The position numbers and the translations under genes are program-made. This document shows, piece after piece, positions 16,262-24,268 of a stretch of DNA of 64,000 bases. Within the stretch, counting starts at the first letter, position 1, and each line of letters starts with the position of its first letter. The notes below the pieces were generated by a model. That model was not told where the DNA came from and did no database searches. It saw only the letters and a list, made by a program, of their open reading frames with translations. This DNA is from Bradyrhizobium betae. Lineage in GTDB: Bacteria; Pseudomonadota; Alphaproteobacteria; Rhizobiales; Xanthobacteraceae. Where the stretch lies: the NCBI RefSeq assembly GCF_008932115.1, contig NZ_CP044543.1, positions 2,982,501-3,046,500 on the forward strand, written 5' to 3'.

Positions 16262-16685
16262 TCATGCTCTGAAGCACCTCGCCGACCATGGCGAGGTGCG
16301 TGCCGTGGCCGGCATATTGCCGCTTGAGATCGGCAAGATAGGTGTTGGCGCCGTTGAGGCGCTGCGCCAGCATTTGCGCAATCAGCAGCGCCACCCCCGG
16401 CTCCTGCTTGAGGAACGAGGCGGCGTCCTCGAACTCGTAGACGACCGCATCCGAACAGGCCCGTACCGTCGCAGTGTGCGGCTGGCCCAGCAGCACGGAC
16501 ATCTCGCCGAGCACCGCGCCGGGCTCGGTGACGGTGGCGACGATCATCTCGCCCTTGAGCACTTCGAGCTTGCCCTGCATCAGCACGTAGAGATGACCGG
16601 TGGTGCTGCCCTCGGTGACGACGACCGTGCCGGCCGTAACCCGCCGCTCCGTCCCGCCGCTGCAATAGTTCAACACTGCGCGCAT
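16200..16685 (-). CDS. Cyclic nucleotide-binding domain protein
   Basis: 161 residues from ATG 16685, preferred over a GTG at 16733 because CGGGAG lies 10 bases upstream of the ATG. Residues about 10-110 form a cNMP-binding beta-roll: 'VVTEGSTTGHLYVLMQGKLEVL' and the phosphate-binding cassette 'GAVLGEMSVLLGQPHTATVRA'. No DNA-binding HTH follows; the C-terminal 50 residues are helical. It could be a small sensory or regulatory subunit. Neighbouring GNAT gene at 16742 runs in the same direction. Confidence 0.82.
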   Translation of the reverse strand: MRAVLNYCSGGTERRVTAGTVVVTEGSTTGHLYVLMQGKLEVLKGEMIVATVTEPGAVLGEMSVLLGQPHTATVRACSDAVVYEFEDAASFLKQEPGVALLIAQMLAQRLNGANTYLADLKRQYAGHGTHLAMVGEVLQSMINLPPLEVSPGSDRQSDPRM

Positions 16686-16741
16686 CGCCGAAAGCTCCCG
16701 TGACGGGAGATGATAGAGCACGATCCGTGCCACCCGGCAAA

Positions 16742-17284
16742 TCAGCGAGATGATGACTGACGCGACAGACCCTTTGCGAGATGGACCGACTGCCAGTCGC
16801 CGAGCCCGGTATCCGCAAACCCCGCCTTTTTCGCAAGACCGCGCATCTCCGCATTGGCGCGGGCCGTCTCGGCGGCAATCGTCTCGTGACCGAGACCGCT
16901 CGCGCGCATCTCCATCGCCGCCATCATCTGCAGGCCGAGCCCCCTGCGCTGAAAGACATCGGCGACGGAGATGGCGAATTCGCCTTGCCGTGCGACCGCG
17001 TCGTAGACGTAGAGCGTCTCACCGATGATCATGCCCTGCCCCTCCTGCCTGAGCTCGGCGAGCAAGGTGAAATGATCGGGATGGCTGGCCCTGGCGACGC
17101 ATTCGGCCGCGACAATTGCGACGTCCGCCCGAGCGCCCATGAAGCGCTTGTTGCGCGTCGTCGTGGACAGGCCCGTGAAATAAATCGAGAGACTTTCGAC
17201 ATCGGAGGCATCGGCGGCCCTGATGCAGATCGTGCCCTTCGCCTGGTCCGACTCGATAGCCGCATCCGGAAACAGCTGTGACAT
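16742..17284 (-). CDS. GNAT family N-acetyltransferase
   Basis: 180 residues from ATG 17284, preceded by GAGGG. The acetyl-CoA binding motif is visible as 'ISVADVFQRRGLGLQMMAAM', with 'TARANAEMRGLAKKAGF' as the following helix pair. The substrate is unknown. It precedes the cNMP-binding gene by about 57 bases on the same strand; in other bacteria cNMP-binding and GNAT modules are found together in cAMP-regulated protein acetyltransferases, so a two-gene version is conceivable, but this is inference. Confidence 0.85.
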   Translation of the reverse strand: MSQLFPDAAIESDQAKGTICIRAADASDVESLSIYFTGLSTTTRNKRFMGARADVAIVAAECVARASHPDHFTLLAELRQEGQGMIIGETLYVYDAVARQGEFAISVADVFQRRGLGLQMMAAMEMRASGLGHETIAAETARANAEMRGLAKKAGFADTGLGDWQSVHLAKGLSRQSSSR

Positions 17285-17405
17285 GCGCGACGCCCTCGTC
17301 AGGTTGCGTTGAACGCACACCTAGCCGAGGCCGCGCGGCAGCCGCTTGGACATTGCCGCCAATCACGCGGCTGCAAACGAACAGCCGATCGCTCCGTGCC
17401 GTGCG

Positions 17406-18146
17406 TCACACACGGGAGAGTGAAGGCACCTCGTCCGGCATGATCGCCTGAAGGCCGCCGAAGCGGCGCTCGCGGCCGTGGAAGGAGGCCAGGGCCGCGG
17501 CAAGATCGGCCGCGTCGAATTCGGGCCACATCCGCTCGGTGAAATGCAGCTCGGCATAGGCGCCTTCCCAGAGCAGGAAGTCCGACAGCCGCTTCTCACC
17601 CGAGGTGCGGATGATGAGATCGACGTCGCGAAGGCCGGCCTCGCCCGTGACGAGCTGCGAGAAGGCCTCGCGGGTGAGACTCGACAGCGCCGCCGCCTTG
17701 GCCGCGGCGTTGAGAATGGCGTCGCGCGCGGAATAGTCGACGGCGATGCGCAGATGCAGCGTGCTGCCATTGGCTGTGGCATCTTCGGCGCGCGCGATCG
17801 CATTGGCGATGCCGTCGGGCAGGCGGTCGCGGCGGCCGATCACGGTGAGGCGCACGCCGTTCTTGACCAGGCTCTGCACCTCGTTGGCGAGATAGAAGCG
17901 CAGCAGCGTCATCAGCGCGGCGACCTCGGCTTTCGGCCGGCGCCAGTTGTCGGTGGAGAAGGCATAAAGCGTCAGCGTGCCGATGCCCTGCCTAGGCGCG
18001 GCCTCGACGATGCGCCGGATCGCCTCGACGCCGGCCTCGTGGCCGCGCAAGCGCGACAGGCCGCGCCGCGTCGCCCAGCGTCCGTTGCCGTCCATGATGA
18101 TGCCGACGTGAAGCTTGTCGTCGCGAGGCACGAGGTCACTTTGCAT
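17406..18146 (-). CDS. Cis-prenyltransferase (UppS family), accessory copy
   Basis: 246 residues from ATG 18146, with GGAG 8 bases upstream. Family signatures: '[14 protein letters not shown]' (catalytic Asp), '[13 protein letters not shown]', '[17 protein letters not shown]' and 'YAELHF'. It makes polyprenyl diphosphates from isopentenyl diphosphate. The housekeeping uppS of proteobacteria lies with pyrH-frr-cdsA-dxr genes; here it follows a membrane protein and an HTH regulator, so this is probably an additional, regulated copy. A perfect 17-bp palindrome covers its start codon. Confidence 0.9.
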   Translation of the reverse strand: MQSDLVPRDDKLHVGIIMDGNGRWATRRGLSRLRGHEAGVEAIRRIVEAAPRQGIGTLTLYAFSTDNWRRPKAEVAALMTLLRFYLANEVQSLVKNGVRLTVIGRRDRLPDGIANAIARAEDATANGSTLHLRIAVDYSARDAILNAAAKAAALSSLTREAFSQLVTGEAGLRDVDLIIRTSGEKRLSDFLLWEGAYAELHFTERMWPEFDAADLAAALASFHGRERRFGGLQAIMPDEVPSLSRV

Positions 18147-18154
18147 TGCAAAGT
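18138..18154. promoter_or_regulatory. Operator 1: 17-bp palindrome at the prenyltransferase start
   Basis: ACTTTGCATTGCAAAGT is a perfect 8-1-8 inverted repeat covering the ATG of the prenyltransferase gene. The same sequence with one change lies in the promoter of the operon (19208-19224). It lies just downstream of the HTH regulator gene, so it is probably a binding site for that protein. Confidence 0.75.
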
Positions 18155-18176
18155 CTCCGGTCAAAAAAAGGGAGGA

Positions 18177-18554
18177 TCAGGTCGAGACGATACCGAGACG
18201 GCCGAGCGGCGGCGCCTCGCGGCCGGCCGCCTTGGCGGCGTCGCGCACCAGGCGCTCGAGCACGGTGAGATAGTCGAGGAAGCGGCGGCGGCCGGCCTTG
18301 GTCAGGCGGCAAGTGGTGTGCGGGCGATTGCCCTCATAGCCCTTGGTCACCTCGACGAGCCCGGCTTCCTGGAGCACGGCCAGATGCCGGCTGAGATTGC
18401 CGTCGGTGAGGCCGCAGAGCTGCTTGAGATCGGCGAACGCCAGCCCCTTGGGATGCGCCATCAGCGAGGTCAGAAGCCCGAGCCTCGCCTTCTCGTGGAT
18501 TACCCGGTCGAGCCCTTCATAGGAGAACGGCGCGCTGTCAGTCTTCGGCATCAT
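18177..18554 (-). CDS. Winged-helix transcriptional regulator (HTH_34/MarR-like)
   Basis: 125 residues. The N-terminal two thirds form a winged helix: 'ARLGLLTSLMAHPKGLAFADLKQLCGLTDGNLSRHLAVLQEAGLV', then a basic wing 'GYEGNRPHTTCRLT'. Its start lies inside the end of the upstream membrane protein gene (overlap 18538-18554), so it is translationally coupled. The 17-bp palindromes before the operon and before the prenyltransferase gene are its likely operators, implying autoregulation. The signal it senses is unknown; no ligand-binding domain is present. Confidence 0.88.
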   Translation of the reverse strand: MMPKTDSAPFSYEGLDRVIHEKARLGLLTSLMAHPKGLAFADLKQLCGLTDGNLSRHLAVLQEAGLVEVTKGYEGNRPHTTCRLTKAGRRRFLDYLTVLERLVRDAAKAAGREAPPLGRLGIVST

Positions 18555-19155
18555 GGTCTCCGGATGCGAAATACAGAATGCCCGCCATCACCGACTGCCC
18601 GATCACGAACGGCAGCCCCATGGTCCAGGGCGAGAGAGTGTGGGTCCGGCTCGCAAGCACGACGACAGCGAAGCCGGACAAGAAATACCAGGCCCCCGCG
18701 AGTGCGACGCTGCGCGGCAGCGAGCGAACGGAGGCGAAGATGCCGAGCGACACCAGGATCTGCCACAGGCCGGGCAGCAGCCACAGCGTCTCGCTGGCGA
18801 ACTTCCACATCACCACCGCGAGCAGCACGCCGGCGACGCCTGCGGGAAGGAATTGCTCGACCGCCTGATGGATCATGGCGTCGGCCAGGCCCGAATGATG
18901 ACGTCGCGACCGCGCACGCATCTCGATGCCGATCATCAGGCCGGACAGCGCGGCGGCCATGAACCAGCCGAGGAAGAAGCCGAGCGGTTCGCCGGTGGGA
19001 TCGCCGAGCAGCCAGAATTGCAGGATCGCGGTGAGTAGCGCGACGGCGCCGGTCGCAGCCATCGTCGCCGGGCCGTAGCCGCGGAACGCCGTACCTGCCG
19101 CGATCTGGCTGCGGATCGCCACGATGTCGGCCAGTGCCTTGTCGAGATCGCGCAT
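18538..19155 (-). CDS. Six-helix membrane protein of unknown function
   Basis: 205 residues from ATG 19155 (a TTG at 19167 would add four). After a short soluble N-terminus ('RDLDKALADIVAIRSQIA') about six hydrophobic segments can be counted, with a cytoplasmic arginine-rich loop 'RARSRRHH' after the second. No family is recognised. It is the first gene of an operon with the winged-helix regulator and the prenyltransferase. Pairing of such regulators with membrane proteins often reflects membrane or envelope stress control, which would suit an undecaprenyl-type synthase; that is inference. Confidence 0.75.
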   Translation of the reverse strand: MRDLDKALADIVAIRSQIAAGTAFRGYGPATMAATGAVALLTAILQFWLLGDPTGEPLGFFLGWFMAAALSGLMIGIEMRARSRRHHSGLADAMIHQAVEQFLPAGVAGVLLAVVMWKFASETLWLLPGLWQILVSLGIFASVRSLPRSVALAGAWYFLSGFAVVVLASRTHTLSPWTMGLPFVIGQSVMAGILYFASGDHDAED

Positions 19156-19207
19156 CGGCAACGCCAAAGCCTCGCTCCGCCCTTGAAGTTAGGGGCCAGG
19201 CCCCGTC

Positions 19208-19249
19208 ACTTTGTATTGCAAAGTATATAGCAGTGCAAAGTAAAGGCAA
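19208..19249 (-). promoter_or_regulatory. Operator 2 overlapping the operon promoter
   Basis: ACTTTGTATTGCAAAGT (19208-19224) differs by one base from operator 1, and a further half-site TGCAAAGT lies at 19234-19241. On the minus strand TTGCCT (19249-19244), a 16-base spacer and TATACT (19227-19222) form a sigma-70 promoter. The palindrome overlaps the -10 box, the arrangement of a repressor site. Confidence 0.72.
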
Positions 19250-19352
19250 GCCGGAAAGTCACCGCGAGGTGCCCCGATCGGATGAACAACTGACGGTTGC
19301 GTCTCCCGTCCCCGCGCGGATAAGATGGACGCAAAAGCGTTTCGGGGGAAGT

Positions 19353-20597
19353 ATGTGGCTTAGATCTTTTGTCGTTGCGTCTGTCTTGCAGTTGATGCTC
19401 GCCGGGTTTGCAAATGCGGCGGGGCCTTTCGGTACCATCCGCGTCGGCAACTGGAACGGCGGCGCCTATTCCAATGATTCGACCGGCGGATTCTCTCACT
19501 GCGCTGCCAGCACGCCTTACGCCAACGGCGTCACCTTGCTTGTTGGCCAGGATGCAAACAATTCGTGGCTGCTCGGCTTTGCAAATCCCGCATTTCGCTT
19601 CAAGAAGGGCGAGAACCTAACGATCGACGTGACCTTCGACGGCCAGGCCGAGGTAAGACTCTTCGCGACTGCATTTTCCGATGTCATGGTTTCGGCGGTT
19701 CTGCCCACCAACGTCGCTCGCGCACTCCAGAAGGCGAGCCTGATGGTTGCGGTGGCGAGAGGCACGCCCTTTCAATTCAGCCTGACATCAACTGCCCCTT
19801 TGGTAGCCGCGATTACCAATTGTGTGACCAGAGTCAAAGCCGACGGCCTGGACAAGGCCGGCGATTTCACAAAGGTTGCCGCCAAGCCGCAGGAGACGCC
19901 GGACAAGCCGCCGTCACCAACGGCCGGCAAGCCCGCCCGGGCCAGGACCGGCACCGGCTTCGTGGTCAGCGCCAACGGGCACATCGTCACCAACAATCAT
20001 GTGATCGACGGATGCGTCGGCGACATCAAGGGTAACCTCACCGGCGAGGCGGCCATGGTGTTGCGCGTCGTGTCGAGCGACGCGAACAACGACCTCGCTC
20101 TGTTGCAGGCGCCATCGACGGCGACATTCAAGGACTTTGCGCGGATTCGCGACCGCTCGCTCCGCTCCGGCGATTCCGTCATCGCGATCGGCTTTCCCTT
20201 CCATGGCTGGCTCACGTCTGACTTCACCGTGACCACCGGTATCGCGAGCTCGCTCAGCGGCATGCGTAACGACACGCGTTTCCTGCAAATCAGCGCGCCG
20301 GTGCAGCCCGGCAATAGCGGCGGCCCGCTGTTCGACACCAGCGGACAGATCGTGGGCGTGGTCACCGCAAAGATCCCCGCACTGCGCATCGCCGTAGCTA
20401 CCGGCACCATTCCGGAGAACATCAATTTCGCCATCAAGACCGGCATGCTGCGCGACTTCCTCGACAATTCCGTGGTGCCCTACCAGACCGCGGAACCGAA
20501 GGGCGAGCTCAAGACCACCGACATCGCCGGCAACGCGCGGCCGTATACGATGCTGATCTCGTGCAACGGCACGGAACAGGCCGACGCGAAGCGTTAG
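19353..20597 (+). CDS. Secreted trypsin-like serine protease
   Basis: 414 residues from ATG 19353, with GGGGGA upstream; longer in-frame starts run through the divergent promoter and are rejected. A signal peptide 'LQLMLAGFANAA' is followed by a 180-residue domain of unknown type, a proline-rich linker near 190, and a trypsin-like protease domain with His in 'VTNNHVID', Asp in 'NNDLALL' and Ser in 'QPGNSGGP'. No PDZ domain follows, so it is not a standard Deg/HtrA protein. Likely periplasmic quality control or stress protease. Confidence 0.87.
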   Translation: MWLRSFVVASVLQLMLAGFANAAGPFGTIRVGNWNGGAYSNDSTGGFSHCAASTPYANGVTLLVGQDANNSWLLGFANPAFRFKKGENLTIDVTFDGQAEVRLFATAFSDVMVSAVLPTNVARALQKASLMVAVARGTPFQFSLTSTAPLVAAITNCVTRVKADGLDKAGDFTKVAAKPQETPDKPPSPTAGKPARARTGTGFVVSANGHIVTNNHVIDGCVGDIKGNLTGEAAMVLRVVSSDANNDLALLQAPSTATFKDFARIRDRSLRSGDSVIAIGFPFHGWLTSDFTVTTGIASSLSGMRNDTRFLQISAPVQPGNSGGPLFDTSGQIVGVVTAKIPALRIAVATGTIPENINFAIKTGMLRDFLDNSVVPYQTAEPKGELKTTDIAGNARPYTMLISCNGTEQADAKR

Positions 20598-20620
20598 GTC
20601 GATGCGCCGGCGCGTTGCAA

Positions 20621-21535
20621 TCAGCGCGCCGCGCCCTTCTTGTGCGCCGCGGCGCGAGCGGCGAAGTGCTGCCGCGCCGCCTCGATCAGCGCCCGCGCAT
20701 TCGGCGAGCGCAGCCGGTTTGCCTGATAGACGAGACTGACCGGGACCGACGGCGGATCCTGGTTGGCAAGCAAATAGCGCAGGCGGCCATCGGCGACGTG
20801 CTGCTCGACCTGATAGTCGAGCACGCGTGAGATCCCGAGACCGGAGATCGCGGCATCGATCGCGGCGTCGACGCTGTTGGTCATCAGCCGGGGCTCGCAT
20901 TTGACGACAACTTCGCCGGAAGCGCCAAAGCGCCATTCGCCGTTACGTGTGAAATTATCGAAGCCGATCAGGTCGTGCCCACCGAGGTCGGCGACAGTGG
21001 CCGGCACTCCGCGGCTCTTCAGGTATTTCGGGCTGGCGACAAGCACGCGTCGGACCTGCGCGATACGGACAGCGTGAAGCGCGCTATCCGACAACTCGGC
21101 GATACGCACGGCGACATCGACACCCTCCTCGACCAGCCTGACCACGCGATCGGTCAGCGTGAGCCGGACGTCGAGCCCAGCATGGGCGCGCAGCAGTTGT
21201 TCCACGATCGGCAGAATATGAAGCCGCCCGAACACAACTGGCGCGGTGACAATCAACAAGCCGCGCGGCTCGGCCGCGTCGCCGCGCACCGCGCGCGCGG
21301 CATCGTCCAGTTCCTCCAGCGCGTGGCGGCAACGGTCGAGATAGGCCTCGCCCTCCGGCGTCAGCGCAACCGAGCGTGTCGTCCGGCGCAGCAGCGTGAC
21401 CCCGAGCGTCTCCTCCAGCCCAGCGATGCCCCGGCTCGCCGCGGTCGGCGAAACTCCAAGTGCACGGGCCGCCTCGACGAAGCTTCGCTTGTCCGCCACG
21501 GCGACAAAGGTGCGCAGCACCTGCATCTGATCCAT
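20621..21535 (-). CDS. LysR-type transcriptional regulator
   Basis: 304 residues. The N-terminal HTH reads 'MQVLRTFVAVADKRSFVEAA' with 'GVSPTAASRGIAGLEETLGV'; the rest is a LysR substrate-binding domain. The C-terminal end is basic (ends 'AHKKGAAR'). It is divergent from the AhpD-like gene at 21646, the classical layout of a LysR regulator and its target. A T-N11-A box lies immediately upstream. Confidence 0.92.
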   Translation of the reverse strand: MDQMQVLRTFVAVADKRSFVEAARALGVSPTAASRGIAGLEETLGVTLLRRTTRSVALTPEGEAYLDRCRHALEELDDAARAVRGDAAEPRGLLIVTAPVVFGRLHILPIVEQLLRAHAGLDVRLTLTDRVVRLVEEGVDVAVRIAELSDSALHAVRIAQVRRVLVASPKYLKSRGVPATVADLGGHDLIGFDNFTRNGEWRFGASGEVVVKCEPRLMTNSVDAAIDAAISGLGISRVLDYQVEQHVADGRLRYLLANQDPPSVPVSLVYQANRLRSPNARALIEAARQHFAARAAAHKKGAAR

Positions 21536-21539
21536 CTGA

Positions 21540-21560
21540 TTATCCCGCTAACAGCGATAA
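21540..21560. promoter_or_regulatory. Candidate LysR-binding box
   Basis: TTATC-N11-GATAA forms an inverted repeat with the T-N11-A spacing of LysR regulators, five bases from the LysR start and about 85 bases before the divergent gene. A second GATTATC half-site lies near 21580. Confidence 0.6.
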
Positions 21561-21645
21561 AGAAGTGCAATATTTGCTGATTATCGCGGAGGCCACAAGG
21601 GCGCATATCGAGAGCGCAGACAGACCTGCAGCAACGGAGAATTCC

Positions 21646-22185
21646 ATGCCCCGCCTGACCATTCCCGAACGCGACGCCGCACCGGCCGCCTCCCATGCCT
21701 TGCTCGACGGAGTAAAGGCGCAGATCGGATCGATCCCAAATTTGTTTCGCGTGACGGCGCAGAGCCCAGCCGCGCTGGAAGGCTACCTCGCCTTGTCGAA
21801 GGCGCTTGGCCGGACCCTGACGCCGGCACGGCGCGAACAGATCGCGCTCGCCGTTGCCGAGGTGAACGGCTGCGACTATTGCCTGTCCGCGCACAGCTAT
21901 TTCGGCGCCAATTTCGCCAAGCTGAGCGAATCCGAGATCGCTCTGAACCGTACCGGCCACGCCACGGACACGCAGACCGATGCCATTCTGGCCTTTGCCC
22001 GCGCGGTCGCGCTCGCCAGGGGCAAGGTGAGCGACGCCGATCTGGCCGCCGTACGCAAGGCCGGCGCAAGCGAGGCAGAGGTCATCGAGATCGTCGCCAA
22101 CGTCGCGCTCAATGTCCTCACCAATTTCATCAACAACGTCGCCGAAACCGAGATCGACTTCCCAGTCGTGCGCGCGGCGGCCTGA
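21646..22185 (+). CDS. Carboxymuconolactone decarboxylase / AhpD-like peroxidase-related protein
   Basis: 179 residues from ATG 21646, with GGAGA upstream. The core 'TPARREQIALAVAEVNGCDYCLSAHSYFG' contains the Cys-x-x-Cys and downstream His of the AhpD-like alkylhydroperoxidase family. It probably reduces peroxides or passes electrons from a thiol partner. It is divergent from a LysR gene and is followed after 26 bases by a secreted cupin gene, suggesting a small regulated operon. Confidence 0.88.
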   Translation: MPRLTIPERDAAPAASHALLDGVKAQIGSIPNLFRVTAQSPAALEGYLALSKALGRTLTPARREQIALAVAEVNGCDYCLSAHSYFGANFAKLSESEIALNRTGHATDTQTDAILAFARAVALARGKVSDADLAAVRKAGASEAEVIEIVANVALNVLTNFINNVAETEIDFPVVRAAA

Positions 22186-22211
22186 GCCGCATTCGGACGA
22201 GGATCACAGCA

Positions 22212-22658
22212 ATGAAGAACACGCTCCGACTGGCAGCGTTGCTGCTAGCGATCAGTTGCTGGACCGGCTCTCCGGCAAGCGCACAGGATGAAACTGCTTC
22301 GATCAGCATTCCCGCTGACAAGATGACCTTTGTGCCCACCGGAGTGAAAACAGACGCGGGCGAACTCAAAGCAGGTCCGGCCTATGGCAATCTGGCGACT
22401 GGCAAGCACGGCACCTTTGTCCGCATGCCCGCGCATTTCATCAGTCCGCTCCACACCCATACGGCCGATTATTATGCGGTCGTGATCGAGGGAACAGCGA
22501 TCAACGCTCAGACCGGTCGGAACGACGTCCAACTGCCGGTCGGCTCCTATTGGTTCCAACGCGGCAAGGAGACCCACGTCACCAAGTGCGTATCCGACGT
22601 CGCGTGCTTGTTCTTCATCGTGCAGCCGGACAGGTTTGACGACGTCACCTCGAAATGA
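22212..22658 (+). CDS. Secreted cupin-fold protein (DUF4437-like)
   Basis: 148 residues with a signal peptide ending 'GSPASAQ'. The mature part is a small cupin: 'ISPLHTHTADYYAVVIEGTA' (His-x-His and downstream residues of motif 1) and 'LPVGSYWFQRGKETHVTKC' (motif 2 His). It likely binds a metal in the periplasm; the substrate is unknown. It is close behind the AhpD-like gene and probably under the same LysR control. Confidence 0.78.
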   Translation: MKNTLRLAALLLAISCWTGSPASAQDETASISIPADKMTFVPTGVKTDAGELKAGPAYGNLATGKHGTFVRMPAHFISPLHTHTADYYAVVIEGTAINAQTGRNDVQLPVGSYWFQRGKETHVTKCVSDVACLFFIVQPDRFDDVTSK

Positions 22659-22666
22659 ACCTGATC

Positions 22667-22695
22667 AAAAAAGCAGAGCCCCGCCACTGGCGGGG
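22667..22695 (-). terminator. Intrinsic terminator for the DUF3551 gene
   Basis: On the minus strand CCCCGCC-AGT-GGCGGGG is followed, after six bases, by TTTTTT. It lies about 45 bases after the stop of the minus-strand DUF3551 gene. Confidence 0.75.
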
Positions 22696-22738
22696 TTCTG
22701 GCGCGCCGGCTCGCTGCCGGACCGGTGCGATGCCGGCA

Positions 22739-23017
22739 TCAATATGGCCCAACAGGTCTCGTGCGGCGACGCGGCTGCGGTTGGCGCTGCGGCGCCTGCC
22801 CGTAGGCAACCAGCGGATTGGGTCCGCAGAACAGCAGCCGTCCGGACACGCTGGCCTGGCATTGCTCGTAGGTGCTGTAGGCGCATTCGCCGGGATAATC
22901 ATACTCACCGCCCTGGGCGCACCAGGGATAGTCGCGCGCCGCGGCGGGCGTGGCGGTGACGAAACCGGCAAGGACCGTCGCGCCAAGCGTCAGCAGCGCC
23001 AATTGCGTCTTGCGCAT
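22739..23017 (-). CDS. DUF3551 secreted small protein
   Basis: 92 residues from ATG 23017, with AGGAG nine bases upstream. It has a signal peptide ending 'TATPAAA', then 'YPWCAQGGEYDYPGECAYSTYEQCQASVSG', a cysteine pattern of the DUF3551 family, which is abundant in Bradyrhizobium and relatives. The tail is rich in proline, glutamine and arginine. The function is unknown; the protein is probably periplasmic with disulfides. Confidence 0.88.
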   Translation of the reverse strand: MRKTQLALLTLGATVLAGFVTATPAAARDYPWCAQGGEYDYPGECAYSTYEQCQASVSGRLLFCGPNPLVAYGQAPQRQPQPRRRTRPVGPY

Positions 23018-23115
23018 GATCCCAACTCCTCTGTTCACGGCGCCAGATATGGCGCCATCCATCATCAGGTTTCGCTGCGCCGTTTTATTCCGGATCGACG
23101 GCGCCGACCACACAA

Positions 23116-23143
23116 GAAAAAAGCCCTGCCGGACGGCAGGGCT
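23116..23143 (-). terminator. Intrinsic terminator for the binding-protein gene
   Basis: AGCCCTGCC-GTCC-GGCAGGGCT followed by TTTTTT on the minus strand, 25 bases after the stop of the gene at 23168. Confidence 0.85.
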
Positions 23144-23167
23144 CCATTCCTCACGATCACAAGACCG

Positions 23168-24142
23168 CTACTCGACCTTCAGGCCGGCGAACTCGACGAC
23201 CTTCTTCCACTTCGCGGTCTCGGCCTCGACCTCCTTGCCGAACGCCTCCGGCGTCAGCACCAGCGGATCACCGCCGAGCTCGACCAGGCGCTTGACCATG
23301 TCGGGCTCCTTCATCAGCGTGTTGATCTCGCTGTTGAGCTTGGCGATCATGTCCTTGGGCATGTTCTTTGGCCCACCGATACCGAACAGCGCGCTCGCCT
23401 CGTAATCCTTCACGGTCTCTCCGATCGCAGGCACGTCGGGCAGCTGCGGCGAGCGCTGTGCCGTGGTGACGCCGATCGCGCGCAGGCTGCCGGAGCGGAT
23501 GTGCTGGATGATCGAGGGCATGTTGTCGAAGATCACCTGCACCTGGCCGCCGAGCATGTCGGTGATGGCGAGCGCGGCACCACGATAGGGCACGTGCTGC
23601 ATCTTGCAGCCCGTCATCGCCATGAACATCTCGCCGGACAGATGCACCGAGGTGCCGTTGCCGGACGAGGCCATGTTCACCTTGCCCGGATTGGCCTTCA
23701 CGTACTCGATGAACTCGGCGACGGTCTTGGCCGGAACGTCCTTGTTGACGGTCATCACGTTCGGCACGCGCTGGAAGCCGGCGATCGGCGCAATGTCGCG
23801 GACGAAGTTGAACTTGAGGTTCGCGTAGAGCGTGGCGTTGATGTAGTTGGCGGGATTGACCAGCAGGACGGTGTAGCCATCAGGCTCGGCGTTCACGACG
23901 GATTCGGTGCCGATATTGTTGCCGGCGCCCGGCTTGTTCTCGACAATGAACTGCTGACCGAGTCGCTCCGACAGCCGCTGGCCGATCAGGCGCGCGAGAA
24001 TGTCGGTGGCGCCGCCCGGCGGGTAGCCGACCACGAACTTCACCGGCCGGGACGGATAGTCGGCGGCGAAGGCTTTCGACAGCGGGCTGGCTGCAAGAGG
24101 CGTGGCGGCAAGCAGGCCCAGCGCGGAACGGCGAGTGATCAT
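23168..24142 (-). CDS. Tripartite tricarboxylate transporter substrate-binding protein (Bug family)
   Basis: 324 residues from ATG 24142. The N-terminus 'TRRSALGLLAATPLAASPL' is a twin-arginine-type signal. The mature protein has the Bug family pattern 'YPSRPVKFVVGYPPGGATDILARLIGQ' and 'VENKPGAGNNIGTE'. It captures a small carboxylate in the periplasm. No TctA/TctB membrane subunits are adjacent, so it is an orphan binding protein, common in this family. It is divergent from a VOC-family gene. An in-frame upstream extension is shadow of the VOC gene. Confidence 0.92.
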   Translation of the reverse strand: MITRRSALGLLAATPLAASPLSKAFAADYPSRPVKFVVGYPPGGATDILARLIGQRLSERLGQQFIVENKPGAGNNIGTESVVNAEPDGYTVLLVNPANYINATLYANLKFNFVRDIAPIAGFQRVPNVMTVNKDVPAKTVAEFIEYVKANPGKVNMASSGNGTSVHLSGEMFMAMTGCKMQHVPYRGAALAITDMLGGQVQVIFDNMPSIIQHIRSGSLRAIGVTTAQRSPQLPDVPAIGETVKDYEASALFGIGGPKNMPKDMIAKLNSEINTLMKEPDMVKRLVELGGDPLVLTPEAFGKEVEAETAKWKKVVEFAGLKVE

Positions 24143-24268
24143 ATGGAGGGTTCTCCCAACGTGTTGTTCTTGAAAGCCGGATAACTTGAAAGTGTCGTCG
24201 GCGCGGTTGTAACAAAGCTTGTCGCAGGCGGAAAGTGCGCGGGGCGCATCACGACGAAAGGATAAGGC

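Noticed and set aside
17478-18962. 494-residue open frame on the plus strand
   Set aside because: Antisense to the prenyltransferase, HTH and membrane protein genes, all of which have clear motifs and start signals.
19134-19352. Upstream extension of the serine protease gene to 19134
   Set aside because: It would cross the divergent promoter and operator; ATG 19353 has a GGGGGA site and starts a normal signal peptide.
22655-24184. 509-residue open frame on the plus strand
   Set aside because: It runs antisense across the DUF3551 and Bug-family genes and through two terminators; it is a GC-rich shadow.
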